Below, piece by piece: positions 35,586 through 44,012 of a DNA stretch of 64,000 nt. This stretch comes from WJLG01 sp964602485. Its GTDB lineage: Bacteria; Patescibacteriota; Patescibacteriia; Patescibacteriales; WJLG01. Within the stretch, counting starts at the first letter, position 1. Each line of letters opens with the position of its first letter. The notes below the pieces were generated by a model. The model had not been told where the DNA came from and searched no databases. It worked only from the letters and a program-made list of their open reading frames with translations. The DNA lies in NCBI GenBank assembly GCA_964602485.1, contig CAZRQU010000003.1, positions 1 to 64,000 of the forward strand, given 5' to 3'. The position numbers and the translations under genes are program-made.

Positions 35586-36635
35586 TCATCCTCTTTTCAA
35601 TTCAATATCACAATTAGGACACTTCAAACTTGAGCAAGGAACTCCGCGCTGATGAGCTACTTTATATCCGCATTCTTGACAAACACAATGTCCGTCCGGA
35701 CCTTGGCCACTGGCATCCTTGACCTCATTTTTGAATCGGCCATTTCTCTGCCAGCCGAATCCACGACCGAAATTCGGCTTGTAGTAATCGGCGCTCATCT
35801 CATGACTCTTAACCTGTATGGACACGTATTCCAAATTCTCTATTTTGTCTACAAGTTCGTCCCTTAGACCGTTGGATATATCGTTTGCTTTCTGCACATT
35901 GAGGTCGCTGGGCAGATCTATTTCCAGATCGGCGGTTACGGCAGAACCTTTTTTCTGGGTCTTCAAAGAAGACATTTGTATATCTTGATCGGATACTATA
36001 GCTCTTATTTCATCCTCCACTTCGTCACCAGCTGAAACATCAAGCAAAGAGTCAACCGCCTCTCTACCTATGGAAAAAGATTCTTTGATTATATAAAGGC
36101 CAACCAATAAGGCCAACAAAGAGTCTGTATATATCCAATACTTAGTGAATAATAGTCCGATCAAAATAGCCAAAGAAGAATAAACATCTACACGAGAATG
36201 AACGCCGTCCGACAACAAGGCCATGGACCCTTCCTTCTTTCCGTAATGGATCTTCAATCTGGCCATTGCTTCATTGACGACCGCCGACACCAGCATCACT
36301 CCCAAAGCCAAATAACCAACGCTGACCGGCGATGGGTCGGTAAATTCCCTAACAGCTTCCCAAACAATGAACGAACCAGTAATAAAAAGTATAATGGTTA
36401 TTATCAATCCGGACAGAACTTCGAATTTATAATGTCCATAAGGATGCTTCTGGTCTACTGGTTTTTTGGATATCTTGATGCCAAAAAAACCGATGGCCGA
36501 AGATAATATATCCATACCGGAATGAAGTCCTTCGGCAAAAACTGCCCCTGACCCGGCCAAGGATCCGGCTATCAGCTTTCCGCCAGCCAAAAAAATATTG
36601 GCTACTACGGCTACTATGGCTACTCTTTCCTTCAT
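35586..36635 (-). CDS. Cation diffusion facilitator with C-terminal zinc ribbon
   Basis: 349 aa metal:proton antiporter of the CDF family that exports divalent metal. Six transmembrane segments between residues 5 and 205, with GAVFAEGLHSGMDIL and LLSDGVHSRVDVYSS giving the HxxxD metal sites; then a cytoplasmic ferredoxin-like CTD. Residues 317-349 are an added module, CQECGYKVAHQRG ... CSSLKCPNCD, a rubredoxin-like zinc ribbon. Such a ribbon is not part of ordinary CDF proteins and could sense or chaperone metal. Its start overlaps the MinD gene stop by four bases. Confidence 0.92.
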   Translation of the reverse strand: MKERVAIVAVVANIFLAGGKLIAGSLAGSGAVFAEGLHSGMDILSSAIGFFGIKISKKPVDQKHPYGHYKFEVLSGLIITIILFITGSFIVWEAVREFTDPSPVSVGYLALGVMLVSAVVNEAMARLKIHYGKKEGSMALLSDGVHSRVDVYSSLAILIGLLFTKYWIYTDSLLALLVGLYIIKESFSIGREAVDSLLDVSAGDEVEDEIRAIVSDQDIQMSSLKTQKKGSAVTADLEIDLPSDLNVQKANDISNGLRDELVDKIENLEYVSIQVKSHEMSADYYKPNFGRGFGWQRNGRFKNEVKDASGQGPDGHCVCQECGYKVAHQRGVPCSSLKCPNCDIELKRG

Positions 36636-37504
36636 TTTATATTATTTTTTATCTTATTTATTATTTCTTTGAATGTCTCCTTATATTTCGGATCCTTCTT
36701 CACCACCGGCATCATCTCTAAGGTGGAGTCAACAAAATCCTTGCTATAAGGAATTCGGCCGATTATCTCTATACCGTTATCTTTAGCAAACTCCTCTATT
36801 TCCGAACAAAAACTTTCTTTCAGATCATGCTTATTTATCACTATGCCGCGCTTTATATTGAAATGATCGGCCAAATACAAAACTCTTTTCAGATCATGTA
36901 AGGCTGACGGGGTTGGCTCGGTCACGGCCACTATATAATCAGTACCTATCAAAGAGGCTATTACCGGACAACCGATGCCGGCAGCCGAATCTATCAGCAT
37001 AATATCGGCTTTGAGCTCCTTATTTATCCTTTCAAATTCATCCCTGGCTTCAGAAACAACTTCTCCGGAAGCCAATTCACCTAACTTCAACTCTCCCGTA
37101 ACCAAATGTACTCCGTAATTCTCCCCGGTATAAACGGACCCGATCTCCTTTTCCGTCTCACTTATAGCGCCATAAGGGCAAGCAGCTATGCAGGCCTTGC
37201 AACCAATGCAAACATCTTTAACGAAAGCCGGATACTTGCCTGAGGAAAAAACTATGGCATTCTGCTTGCAAACCAATGCGCACTTTCCGCATTTTTTACA
37301 TTTATCAAGATCCCATTTCGGTATAGGCTGATATATTTTGGAATGTTCCTCTCTTTCAATAGAAAGAAGTAAATGGTCGTTAGGGCATTCGGCGTCCACA
37401 TCCAAAAGCGCTGTTTTCTTCTGCTCGGCGAATTCGACCGCTAAGGATGTGGCTACCATGGATTTGCCTGTCCCTCCTTTGCCTCCGGTAATGGCTATTT
37501 TCAT
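36632..37504 (-). CDS. MinD-superfamily ATPase with inserted ferredoxin domain
   Basis: 290 aa of the COG1149 type. Deviant Walker A GGKGGTGKSMVATSLA at the N-terminus, then two 4Fe-4S clusters inserted near residues 68-112 (CKKCGKCALVCK and CIGCKACIAACPYG), then the switch region LIDSAAGIGCPV and VTEPTPSALHDL. Related proteins are presumed to carry or assemble Fe-S or metal cofactors. It sits between the ZIP and CDF transporter genes and overlaps the CDF start, so it is translated together with it. Confidence 0.93.
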   Translation of the reverse strand: MKIAITGGKGGTGKSMVATSLAVEFAEQKKTALLDVDAECPNDHLLLSIEREEHSKIYQPIPKWDLDKCKKCGKCALVCKQNAIVFSSGKYPAFVKDVCIGCKACIAACPYGAISETEKEIGSVYTGENYGVHLVTGELKLGELASGEVVSEARDEFERINKELKADIMLIDSAAGIGCPVIASLIGTDYIVAVTEPTPSALHDLKRVLYLADHFNIKRGIVINKHDLKESFCSEIEEFAKDNGIEIIGRIPYSKDFVDSTLEMMPVVKKDPKYKETFKEIINKIKNNIK

Positions 37505-37533
37505 ATGATGATCGCTTTAATTTTATTATATTT

Positions 37534-38274
37534 TTAAAAATGTATGAACCTGATCGCTAATAACAATAATATGCCAATAAGAAAAACCGAAAAGTATAAG
37601 AAATTGGTCTTGAACGATCTTTGACATTTTATTTCCGGTATCAGATCCGAACAAGCTATGTAGATAAAATTACCGGCCGCAAAAGGAAGAAGAAAATCAA
37701 CATTCATTCTGGTGGAAAGAAAGTAGGCTATCATTCCGCCGACAATAATGGTCAAGGCAGAAAGAAAATTGAACAACAAAGCTTTTCTTTTCTCCCAGCC
37801 ACCATGGATAAGTATCCCAAAATCACCTAATTCCTGAGGGATCTCATGAGCGGCACTGGCCAACCAAGCGGCTATACCAACCCTGATATCCAAAATAAAA
37901 GCTCCAGCTATGGCCAACCCCCCGATAAAATTATGAGTAGCATCAGCCACCAATATCAAATAACTAACGGCTGTTTTATGTTCTGAAGGTGCCCGATGGC
38001 AATGGTGCCAATGTATAAATTGCTCTAAAAGAAAAAAGAGACAAAATCCGGCTAAAAGCCATAAAAAAGCAGGCAACACCGGAAACCCTCCTTCTATGGC
38101 TTCCGGCAACATATGAAGAAAGGCTCCTCCCAATAAAGCGCCGGCCGAAAAGGAAACCAAGGGGAATATCAATCTTTTTAAAAGATCCTCTTTTAAATAA
38201 AGGGTTAAAAGGCCAACCCAAGCTATCAAACTCATTAAAAGGGTTGAAAAAAATATCCAAAGGAATGTATTCAT
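37534..38274 (-). CDS. ZIP family metal transporter
   Basis: 246 aa with about seven to eight transmembrane helices. The metal-binding helices show HMLPEAIEGG (TM2), HNFIGGLAIAGAF (TM4) and HEIPQELGDFGI (TM5), the HNxxD/G and HExPHE-type motifs of ZIP proteins. A His-rich loop HWHHCHRAPSEH lies near residue 88. ZIP proteins usually import zinc, iron or manganese. Here an importer and an exporter (CDF) lie in one operon, which suggests tight control of one metal. Confidence 0.92.
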   Translation of the reverse strand: MNTFLWIFFSTLLMSLIAWVGLLTLYLKEDLLKRLIFPLVSFSAGALLGGAFLHMLPEAIEGGFPVLPAFLWLLAGFCLFFLLEQFIHWHHCHRAPSEHKTAVSYLILVADATHNFIGGLAIAGAFILDIRVGIAAWLASAAHEIPQELGDFGILIHGGWEKRKALLFNFLSALTIIVGGMIAYFLSTRMNVDFLLPFAAGNFIYIACSDLIPEIKCQRSFKTNFLYFSVFLIGILLLLAIRFIHF

Positions 38275-38285
38275 ACTATTGATAA

Positions 38286-38645
38286 TTATTCTTTATGGTC
38301 TTGGCAGGCATCGCTTTCACCGGCCTTGGCCAGATCACCTCTTTGCCATTTGGAAACAATATCGATCACTTTTTCGGAATCACGATCCACATAAACCTTT
38401 ATGCCAAGCTCTTGGCATAAGCTTATGGCTCGAGGACCGATATCCTTGCAAAGAACTATATCGACTCCGTTCTTTTTCATAAGCTCAGGCGGTAAGCCCT
38501 GCCCGCCTCCATGTTCGCTGGAATTATCTATAACATCAACCATTTCCCCTTTTTCATTGAACAATATATAAAAAGAGCAACGGCCGAAATGATCAGCAAT
38601 ATTGCCGTCTACCTCCTTTGCGTTTGTCGGCACAGCTATTCTCAT
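38286..38645 (-). CDS. NifX/NifB-like (COG1433) protein
   Basis: 119 aa, dinitrogenase iron-molybdenum cofactor domain. MRIAVPTN opens the fold, HFGRCSFYILF the conserved strand with H and C, then GVDIVLCKDIGPRAISLCQELGIKVYV. Such stand-alone proteins occur in many organisms without nitrogenase and probably bind Fe-S or metal clusters. Paralogue of the gene immediately upstream. Confidence 0.9.
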   Translation of the reverse strand: MRIAVPTNAKEVDGNIADHFGRCSFYILFNEKGEMVDVIDNSSEHGGGQGLPPELMKKNGVDIVLCKDIGPRAISLCQELGIKVYVDRDSEKVIDIVSKWQRGDLAKAGESDACQDHKE

Positions 38646-38646
38646 A

Positions 38647-38985
38647 TCAACTTATTTCTTTTAATTTTCCTTCAGCCAACTCCTGCAAAATATCCTTTAT
38701 AGCTCCTTTTCCTTCATAGACCTTGATATTGAATTGAGAAAGAACGTCCATTGCTCTAGGGCCAGTATTGCCGGTTATCACCGCTTCAGCTCCGCTATCA
38801 GCCGCTGTTTGAGCAGCGGCAATACCGGCGCCTCCGGCTTGATCAGCACTTTTATTCTTTATCGCTTCAACTTCCTTTATCTCTCCATCCACTATGTCTG
38901 CCACTATGAAATATGGGCAACGTCCGAAAACCTCGGCCACTTGACCATCAATATTATCATTAGCAGAGCTTATTATCACTTTCAT
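38647..38985 (-). CDS. NifX/NifB-like (COG1433) protein
   Basis: 112 aa, a second member of the same family: FGRCPYFIVAD, GAEAVITGNTGPRAMDVLSQFNIKVY. It shares the overall plan with the downstream copy but has its own N-terminus (MKVIISSANDNIDGQVAEVFG). The tandem pair, with one base between genes, is a feature of this island. A stem-loop at 39049-39083 separates it from the DUF5320 gene. Confidence 0.9.
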   Translation of the reverse strand: MKVIISSANDNIDGQVAEVFGRCPYFIVADIVDGEIKEVEAIKNKSADQAGGAGIAAAQTAADSGAEAVITGNTGPRAMDVLSQFNIKVYEGKGAIKDILQELAEGKLKEIS

Positions 38986-39048
38986 AATATTATTTTAATT
39001 ATAATAACCTTGTGTTTAAATTTTATCACGAATATATCTTTGTACAAG

Positions 39049-39083
39049 ATCAAGGGCCCTATATTTACTATAAGACCCTTGAT
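39049..39083 (-). promoter_or_regulatory. Stem-loop between the DUF5320 gene and the NifX genes
   Basis: Perfect 8-bp arms (39049-39056, 39076-39083) with a further TATA/TATA pairing inside. No T run follows, so it is not a classic terminator; mRNA processing or partial attenuation is possible. Confidence 0.5.
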
Positions 39084-39088
39084 GTCAT

Positions 39089-39349
39089 TTACTTTTTGAA
39101 ACGGGACAAACGCGATTTGATATTGTTCAACTGCCCCTCTAAAAATCCAGCCTCTTCGGTAAGCATCTGTTTTTCATCTTCCTCTGAAATATTAGTTGTT
39201 TGATAACCGAAACTTCTTCCGGCACTAAAACCAAATCCTCTTCCGGCACCGCGCCCACGGCCATAGCCCATACCTCCGCCGCAAGGGCCTACACCTCGAC
39301 CGGTTCCCGGTCCATAGCCCGCCGGGCCTGTTCCATTGAATCCTGGCAT
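39089..39349 (-). CDS. DUF5320 family protein
   Basis: 86 aa. Glycine-rich N-terminus (MPGFNGTGPAGYGPGTGRG and GPCGGG...GRGRGAGRGFGF), then a C-terminal helix with heptads (TEEAGFLEGQLNNIKSRLSRF). DUF5320 genes often accompany NifX/MinD-ferredoxin genes in anaerobes. It appears to be the first gene of the metal/Fe-S island. A weak -35/-10 lies near 39431-39448. Confidence 0.88.
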   Translation of the reverse strand: MPGFNGTGPAGYGPGTGRGVGPCGGGMGYGRGRGAGRGFGFSAGRSFGYQTTNISEEDEKQMLTEEAGFLEGQLNNIKSRLSRFKK

Positions 39350-39590
39350 ATGTCTTTATTAAGGATCGGCGAATATATCTAATAAGACGACGACCCTCTT
39401 CATTAATTATCTTCTATTTTGAGCATATACCCAAAACTATATCCTGTCAAGGGCCAACTACCCCCAACTTAAAAAACGCGGAGCTTAAGATCAAATCCTT
39501 TAACGTCGATCTAGGAAGGCAGGACACATCGATCGGCCTTCATTCGTGTCTTAAAAAGGGTATGGCTTTGATAAGACTTTCGATGTAAAT

Positions 39591-39625
39591 AAAAAAGGCC
39601 TGAATGAAACTTGTTCATCCAGGCC
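39591..39625 (-). terminator. Strong intrinsic terminator of the 39.6-40.2 kb unit
   Basis: A 12-bp stem (39597-39608 with 39614-39625, one G-U pair), a 5-base loop and, on the minus strand, six T. The 240 bases between it and the DUF5320 gene hold no gene I can support. Confidence 0.92.
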
Positions 39626-40204
39626 CTCTCAGGGAATTCCTCTTCGGAAACCTTTAGTATTCCGAGAGAAGATCGTGAGGGGGCTGAAAGCTGCTTGGTC
39701 TTGTTGACCTGATAGCAGCTCCAGCCCCCTAAAGCCCTCATGTGGCCTCTCAAGATCATTTTGGAGGCGACCTCTACCGGAAAGGATCCGTGAGGTGGAG
39801 GGCTTTCTTCCCGCCGCTGGTTGTTGGTCGATGGTGTGGCGGGGAATCTTGTATACCCTAGGTAAATCCCGAAGTGTACACCACTTCCCTCCTTGCCCGG
39901 AAGAAACGAGATCGGAATTGGGAATATACCTATTCGCGGGGGCGCTCTGATCATAGGAGCATCTCCTCCTGGCTGGTCGTGGCCTGGCCGTTCGTGTGGC
40001 CGAATTTCTTTTTTGTTCCGGGAAACTTGGTCCCAGTGGCCGGCGTCAGTTCGCCGCGGCGATCGAGATCGAAATAATCAAGGCGCGGGAAATGAAACTC
40101 GGTCCTGCTCGTACCAGCATGGTAACCTCCATACGAAAAAGGGTTAAAGTCGCAGGATAAACCCCTGTGTTCATCCTACAAAAAACACGATATCAAAGTT
40201 CAAT
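39626..40204 (-). other. Hairpin-rich transcription unit of unclear coding status
   Basis: About 580 bases on the minus strand bounded by a consensus promoter and a strong terminator, with GC clearly above its surroundings. The dominant structure is a three-tier hairpin 39679-39729 (8, 7 and 4 bp). Other stems include 39794-39802 and 39833-39842. GGAGG (40126-40130) lies five bases before an ATG (40118-40120), which opens only 24 codons. A different frame is open from 40175 to 39951 with protein-like composition (AGTSRTEFHF..., DYFDLDRRGELTP) but no start codon; one extra base after the ATG would join them. A further frame stops at 39629, just before the terminator; another (39954-39511) reads through it. 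Structured RNA or a frameshifted orphan gene are both possible. It is not tmRNA, RNase P or SRP by any motif I know. Confidence 0.55.
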
Positions 40205-40239
40205 ATCGTGTTTATATCACAAATATATTTTTTTGTCAA
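40184..40239 (-). promoter_or_regulatory. Promoter of the 39.6-40.2 kb unit overlapping the suhB terminator
   Basis: On the minus strand TTGACA (40234-40239, perfect), 17 bases, TATAAA (40211-40216) with an extended -10 TG. A 10-bp stem (40184-40193 with 40203-40212) followed by a T run makes a terminator for suhB, whose 5' arm overlaps the -10. Transcripts that start here lose most of that arm, so the hairpin should stop only read-through from suhB. Confidence 0.75.
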
Positions 40240-40246
40240 CCCCAAC

Positions 40247-41023
40247 CTATATTCCTTTCAATATCTTGACCAGATCCTTATGCTCTCGCCCGTTTGAAGC
40301 CACCACGTCTTCGCTATCCAGCTTCCAATTCTTGCCTTTGAAATCCGTCACTTTCCCGCTTGCTTCCCGAACTATCAACACGCCGGCAGCCACATCCCAA
40401 GGGTTAGCCCCCGGTATGGCTATGGATTCCACCCGACCGGAAGCCACAAAGGCCATTTCCAAAGAAGCCGCGCCGAGCTGTCGGCAATCAAAACCGTTCA
40501 TCTTCTGCCGAACATAATACTTTACCGCTCTTTTTATATCTTTTTTCTTGGAACCGTGGCAAAAAGTGTTCAAAACCTTAGCCGGCTTGGTTTTGGAAAC
40601 TTCGATACTTTTGCCGTTCATCTTGGTACCTTTCCCCTCTTCTGCTATATATATCTCATGCAGATAAGGAGCGTTTATCACGGCAAAAACCACTTTACCT
40701 TTATGGGCCACGGCAATAGAGACTCCCCATAAAGGATTATGCATTGTAAAATTGGTGGTACCGTCCAAGGGATCCACTACCCATTGATAATCCGACTTCT
40801 TATTATTGCTCCCAGCCTCTTCTGACAAAATAGAATGGTTGGGAAAATTCTTCTTTATCTTGCCCAATATCGATCTTTCCGCAGCCAGATCGGCCTTGGT
40901 CACCAGGTCCCTTTTTGATTTAAGCTTTGTATCTTTTCTGGAAAAAGACTTAAACCTTTTAATAAGAAGCTCTCCGGCTTCCTTAGCGGCCTCCTGGGCC
41001 ACTTTCTTTATCTTGTTATTCAT
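40247..41023 (-). CDS. suhB: Inositol monophosphatase family protein
   Basis: 258 aa magnesium-dependent phosphatase. LSEEAG near residue 69 and WVVDPLDGTTNF near residue 86 are the metal sites; NPWDVAAGVLIVREASGKVTDF near 211 is the C-terminal signature. Members act on inositol-1-phosphate, fructose-1,6-bisphosphate, or pAp; the exact substrate is unknown. Last gene of a four-gene minus-strand operon and followed by a terminator that also holds the next promoter. Confidence 0.94.
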   Translation of the reverse strand: MNNKIKKVAQEAAKEAGELLIKRFKSFSRKDTKLKSKRDLVTKADLAAERSILGKIKKNFPNHSILSEEAGSNNKKSDYQWVVDPLDGTTNFTMHNPLWGVSIAVAHKGKVVFAVINAPYLHEIYIAEEGKGTKMNGKSIEVSKTKPAKVLNTFCHGSKKKDIKRAVKYYVRQKMNGFDCRQLGAASLEMAFVASGRVESIAIPGANPWDVAAGVLIVREASGKVTDFKGKNWKLDSEDVVASNGREHKDLVKILKGI

Positions 41024-41028
41024 AGAGT

Positions 41029-41520
41029 TTAAATTAAGTCTAATATCTTTAGATCTAACTTATTTTTACTATTATCCCAAAACGCAAAAGTCGCTCTAGC
41101 GAACATTCCACCCAAAGTTCCCGGGTTTACCAATTTAGCTCCGTTCTTATCCTCTATCCACGGCTTATGGGTATGTCCGCAAAAAATAAGTGGCACGGGT
41201 CCTCTTTCCAATATCTTATCAGCTAAAAAGGGTTCATGACAAAGGCCGAATTCCGATCCGTCTACCGAAAAGACCGCCTGCTTGCCTCCATATTCTATGT
41301 TATCATATTTTTCTATATCTTTCTCGTTATAGATCTCGGCATTACCTTTGACTAGAAATATACCCCCTTCAAAACCGGTCGCCAATATATTCAAAGTTTC
41401 TCCGTCAGTAACATCACCACAACAAATAAGTTTATCTATATCCTCATCCCTGGCCCAAAGCAAAAATTTCTTCAAATTCACCTGATTATCATGAATGTCG
41501 GATATTATAGCTATTCTCAT
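41029..41520 (-). CDS. Metallophosphoesterase, YfcE/MJ0936-like
   Basis: 163 aa calcineurin-like phosphodiesterase. IISDIHDN at the start, ICCGDVTDGETL, VKGNAE and ICGHTHKPWI provide the metal ligands. Small members hydrolyse phosphodiesters in vitro; the natural substrate is usually unknown. Co-transcribed with the antiporter (2-base gap) and suhB (5-base gap). Confidence 0.92.
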   Translation of the reverse strand: MRIAIISDIHDNQVNLKKFLLWARDEDIDKLICCGDVTDGETLNILATGFEGGIFLVKGNAEIYNEKDIEKYDNIEYGGKQAVFSVDGSEFGLCHEPFLADKILERGPVPLIFCGHTHKPWIEDKNGAKLVNPGTLGGMFARATFAFWDNSKNKLDLKILDLI

Positions 41521-41522
41521 AT

Positions 41523-42521
41523 CTAATTCATTAATTTAGGGTCCTTATCTATCATTCTATAAGCTATCAAATGAAAGATTATTGTAGAAACTATGGATGT
41601 TAAGACCAGGGCCGAATAAAGTCCTTTTGGCAAAATGCCCACACTAAGGGCGATATAAGCAACCACTAATTCCACCGCTCCTTTACTATTCATACCCACG
41701 CCTATCAACAAAGCTTGTTTCGGTTTGAGTTTTATGAAATAACGCGATAGCCAAGCTCCTATCATCTGGCTTGATGAGGAAACCGCAAATACCAATAGGA
41801 ACAGACCAAAATCAAAAGTAAAAATATCATGATCGAACTTAAGAGCCATATTAATAAAGAAAAAAGGGACAAGAGTATGCAGAAGAACTTTTTCCAATAT
41901 CTTTATTTCCGGAGTCTGTCTATCGAAGAAAATATGAACTATCATTCCCAAAACAAAAGAAAGGATCATTCCGCTGATAATATATATCTCTACAACAGAG
42001 AATGCTTTGGTAAAAAAATAAGAAATAGCAGTTAAGGCGATCACTCCAAAAATGTCATTTAAAATACCGGCTTCCAGAAGCAATGCTCCCATTCTGGTTC
42101 TTATCTCATCAAGCTGTAAAAGCGACCTAGCCTTGGTAGCCTCAGAAGTAATACTGAAGCAAGTCCCGACTATCAAGGAAGCCTCCCATGAAAATCCCAA
42201 TATCTTGAATATTAAAAATCCCAAAGAAAAAGAGGACAAAATGGTCAAGAACGTCAATATGAAGGAATCGTCCCCCTCTTGCTTCAACATTGATCTTGAT
42301 ATTTCAAAACCGGTAATGAACATTAAGGTAAAAAGACCAATGGTAGCCAGGTCGTTTATCAAAACTTCGCTAGGAGAAACGAAGATTCCCCTGATCGGTT
42401 CTGTTGCCAAAAAAAGACCGGCTGCTATCAAGCCTATAACTTCGGAAAAGTGAAGCTTGTAGGCCAGCCAAATAAAAATGAAGGTTATTGATAATATGAC
42501 CAAAAGGTCTAAAAAAACCAT
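41523..42521 (-). CDS. Cation:proton antiporter membrane domain (CPA2 type)
   Basis: 332 aa with about ten to eleven transmembrane segments; Kef/Nha-like transporter. EVIGLIAAGLFL and TLMFITGFEISRS near the start, then GTCFSITSEATKARSLL, where CPA2 members carry the ion-binding site, and GVGMNSKGAVELVVAYIAL near the end. Shorter than the 380-400 aa of many relatives and with no TrkA nucleotide-binding domain. The transported ion is not assignable. One base separates it from the permease gene. Confidence 0.88.
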   Translation of the reverse strand: MVFLDLLVILSITFIFIWLAYKLHFSEVIGLIAAGLFLATEPIRGIFVSPSEVLINDLATIGLFTLMFITGFEISRSMLKQEGDDSFILTFLTILSSFSLGFLIFKILGFSWEASLIVGTCFSITSEATKARSLLQLDEIRTRMGALLLEAGILNDIFGVIALTAISYFFTKAFSVVEIYIISGMILSFVLGMIVHIFFDRQTPEIKILEKVLLHTLVPFFFINMALKFDHDIFTFDFGLFLLVFAVSSSSQMIGAWLSRYFIKLKPKQALLIGVGMNSKGAVELVVAYIALSVGILPKGLYSALVLTSIVSTIIFHLIAYRMIDKDPKLMN

Positions 42522-42522
42522 A

Positions 42523-43656
42523 TTAAAATAGATCTACCAAACTATATATCAATCCGGCAATGAACAACAATGACAAGGCTATGCCTATTCCTCTGTTCAT
42601 TCCTGTTCTTATGACCGATCTTTTTTGAGCTTTGGTCTGCACGCGCAAGGCCAAATAAATAACAATTACACCGATCATCCCGCCAGTAATAGAGCCTGTT
42701 ATTCCCACCACCTTGGTGAGGTTGTGTATACCCAAAATGAAAAGTATCAAAGGAACTGAACTGGCCAGTATCCAGGATAGGGTCTTGCCCATCTTGAAAT
42801 CCCACCAAAAGATCTCCCTAACTGCCTGAGAATACGAGAGAAAAGACGTCATCACGCTCAAAAAACCGAAAAGCATGGCAAAAAATATTATGCCATCGGA
42901 AAATACTTGAGATAGCCCGACCAAAGTATCTGGAGAGGTTTTGACACCGGTCACGCCCACGACCATGGTCACAAACACGGCGGTTATCAAGGCCGGGGTC
43001 ACCGTGCCCCAAAAAATGGCTGATCTTATCTTTTCTTTTTCTCTTTTCATCAACCGGCAGATCTCGGGAATAGCGGTTTGTCCGCCAACCGAGAAAAAAA
43101 CCAATCCATAAGGTAAAAAGGCGTACTTCCAACTTATAGCTGAATAATTATCCAGATCAATAAAACCAAAACTCTTAAATGTTATAAAAATAACCACCAA
43201 AAGCAAAAAAACCGTCATAAACAATTCCACCGAGGCTATGGTCTTAATGCCAAAAAATACGATCAAACTTCCTGTGAAAAACATTATCAAAGTATACATA
43301 AACTCACTACCCCCTAAAAAAGGAGCCAAAAGACCATGTAAAAATATTCCGCCCAATATAATATAAGCCAAAAGGGCCCCATAACCACCGATCAAACAAA
43401 TTACCGATATCACCTTCTTATATTTCTTGCCAGCATATAGCTCTAAATACCCGGGTATCCTATGCTCTGTCTTAGTGGAAAGAACCACTTCGGCATACAT
43501 TTTATGCAAATAATATTGAACGCTCACTAAAACTGCCAAAAGCACATAAAAAGGCACCAGGCCGGAACGACTGATAACAAAAGGAACGGAAAAAATACCG
43601 GCTCCAACAATGGTGCCGATCAAAATAGCGACTGAATATAGGTAATTCTTAGACAT
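42523..43656 (-). CDS. Aromatic/hydroxy amino acid permease family protein
   Basis: 377 aa with eleven transmembrane segments. The N-terminal IGTIVGAGIFSVPFVISRSG is the substrate-binding unwound helix of the APC superfamily (HAAAP/Trp-Tyr permease-like); SVGGQTAIPEICRLMKREKEK is the helix 6 region. It probably imports an amino acid with proton or sodium. First gene of the operon permease-antiporter-phosphoesterase-phosphatase. No Shine-Dalgarno sequence before ATG. Confidence 0.85.
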   Translation of the reverse strand: MSKNYLYSVAILIGTIVGAGIFSVPFVISRSGLVPFYVLLAVLVSVQYYLHKMYAEVVLSTKTEHRIPGYLELYAGKKYKKVISVICLIGGYGALLAYIILGGIFLHGLLAPFLGGSEFMYTLIMFFTGSLIVFFGIKTIASVELFMTVFLLLVVIFITFKSFGFIDLDNYSAISWKYAFLPYGLVFFSVGGQTAIPEICRLMKREKEKIRSAIFWGTVTPALITAVFVTMVVGVTGVKTSPDTLVGLSQVFSDGIIFFAMLFGFLSVMTSFLSYSQAVREIFWWDFKMGKTLSWILASSVPLILFILGIHNLTKVVGITGSITGGMIGVIVIYLALRVQTKAQKRSVIRTGMNRGIGIALSLLFIAGLIYSLVDLF

Positions 43657-43778
43657 CTTATTCTCTTTATTTATGTTTTTTATATACCTATGACTTATTA
43701 TAACAAAAAAATGGTTTTTTGCCTATTTTAGCTAAATTTTATTTTAAGACATAAAAACAATTCAATGTCAAAGGATTA

Positions 43779-43807
43779 TTGACAATTTTATATATTTATG
43801 CTATAAT
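43779..43807 (+). promoter_or_regulatory. Upstream consensus promoter before the 44013 gene
   Basis: Perfect TTGACA (43779-43784), 17 bases, perfect TATAAT (43802-43807). The following 100 bases hold a possible 6-codon leader peptide (ATG at 43832, GAAAG before it) and AGTGGA/TCCACT arms, but no larger gene. The 356 bases from 43657 to 44012 otherwise hold only promoters. Confidence 0.75.
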
Positions 43808-43911
43808 TAAGATAGAAGAATAAGAAAGTATATGAGAGTGGATATCTCATAGAAAGCCCTTGAATATTGGTTAAACTCCACTTATTTTCTGATCATAGTC
43901 TAGCATCTTTC

Positions 43912-43940
43912 TTGACAGTTTTACTAAAATATGCTATACT
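43912..43940 (+). promoter_or_regulatory. Proximal promoter of the 44013 gene
   Basis: Perfect TTGACA (43912-43917), 17 bases, TATACT (43935-43940). Predicted leader about 65 bases ending with AAAGGGG before the ATG. Confidence 0.78.
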
Positions 43941-44012
43941 ATAATTAGACAATAAGAAATGCTCTTTATCAACCAAATGTCCTAACGGACAAACAAGAAA
44001 GGGGTATGCACT

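Noticed and set aside
39511..39954. A 147-codon minus-strand frame in the hairpin-rich unit
   Set aside because: It reads straight through the strong terminator at 39591-39625, and a competing frame is equally open. It is kept only as part of the unclear unit.
39893..40147. An 84-codon plus-strand frame
   Set aside because: It runs antisense to the unit with consensus promoter and terminator; composition (G, R, W, S) is typical of a shadow frame in GC-rich DNA.
39626..40204. tmRNA or RNase P RNA
   Set aside because: No T-loop/acceptor end, no tag-peptide context, and no GAGGAAAGTCC-type RNase P core on either strand.
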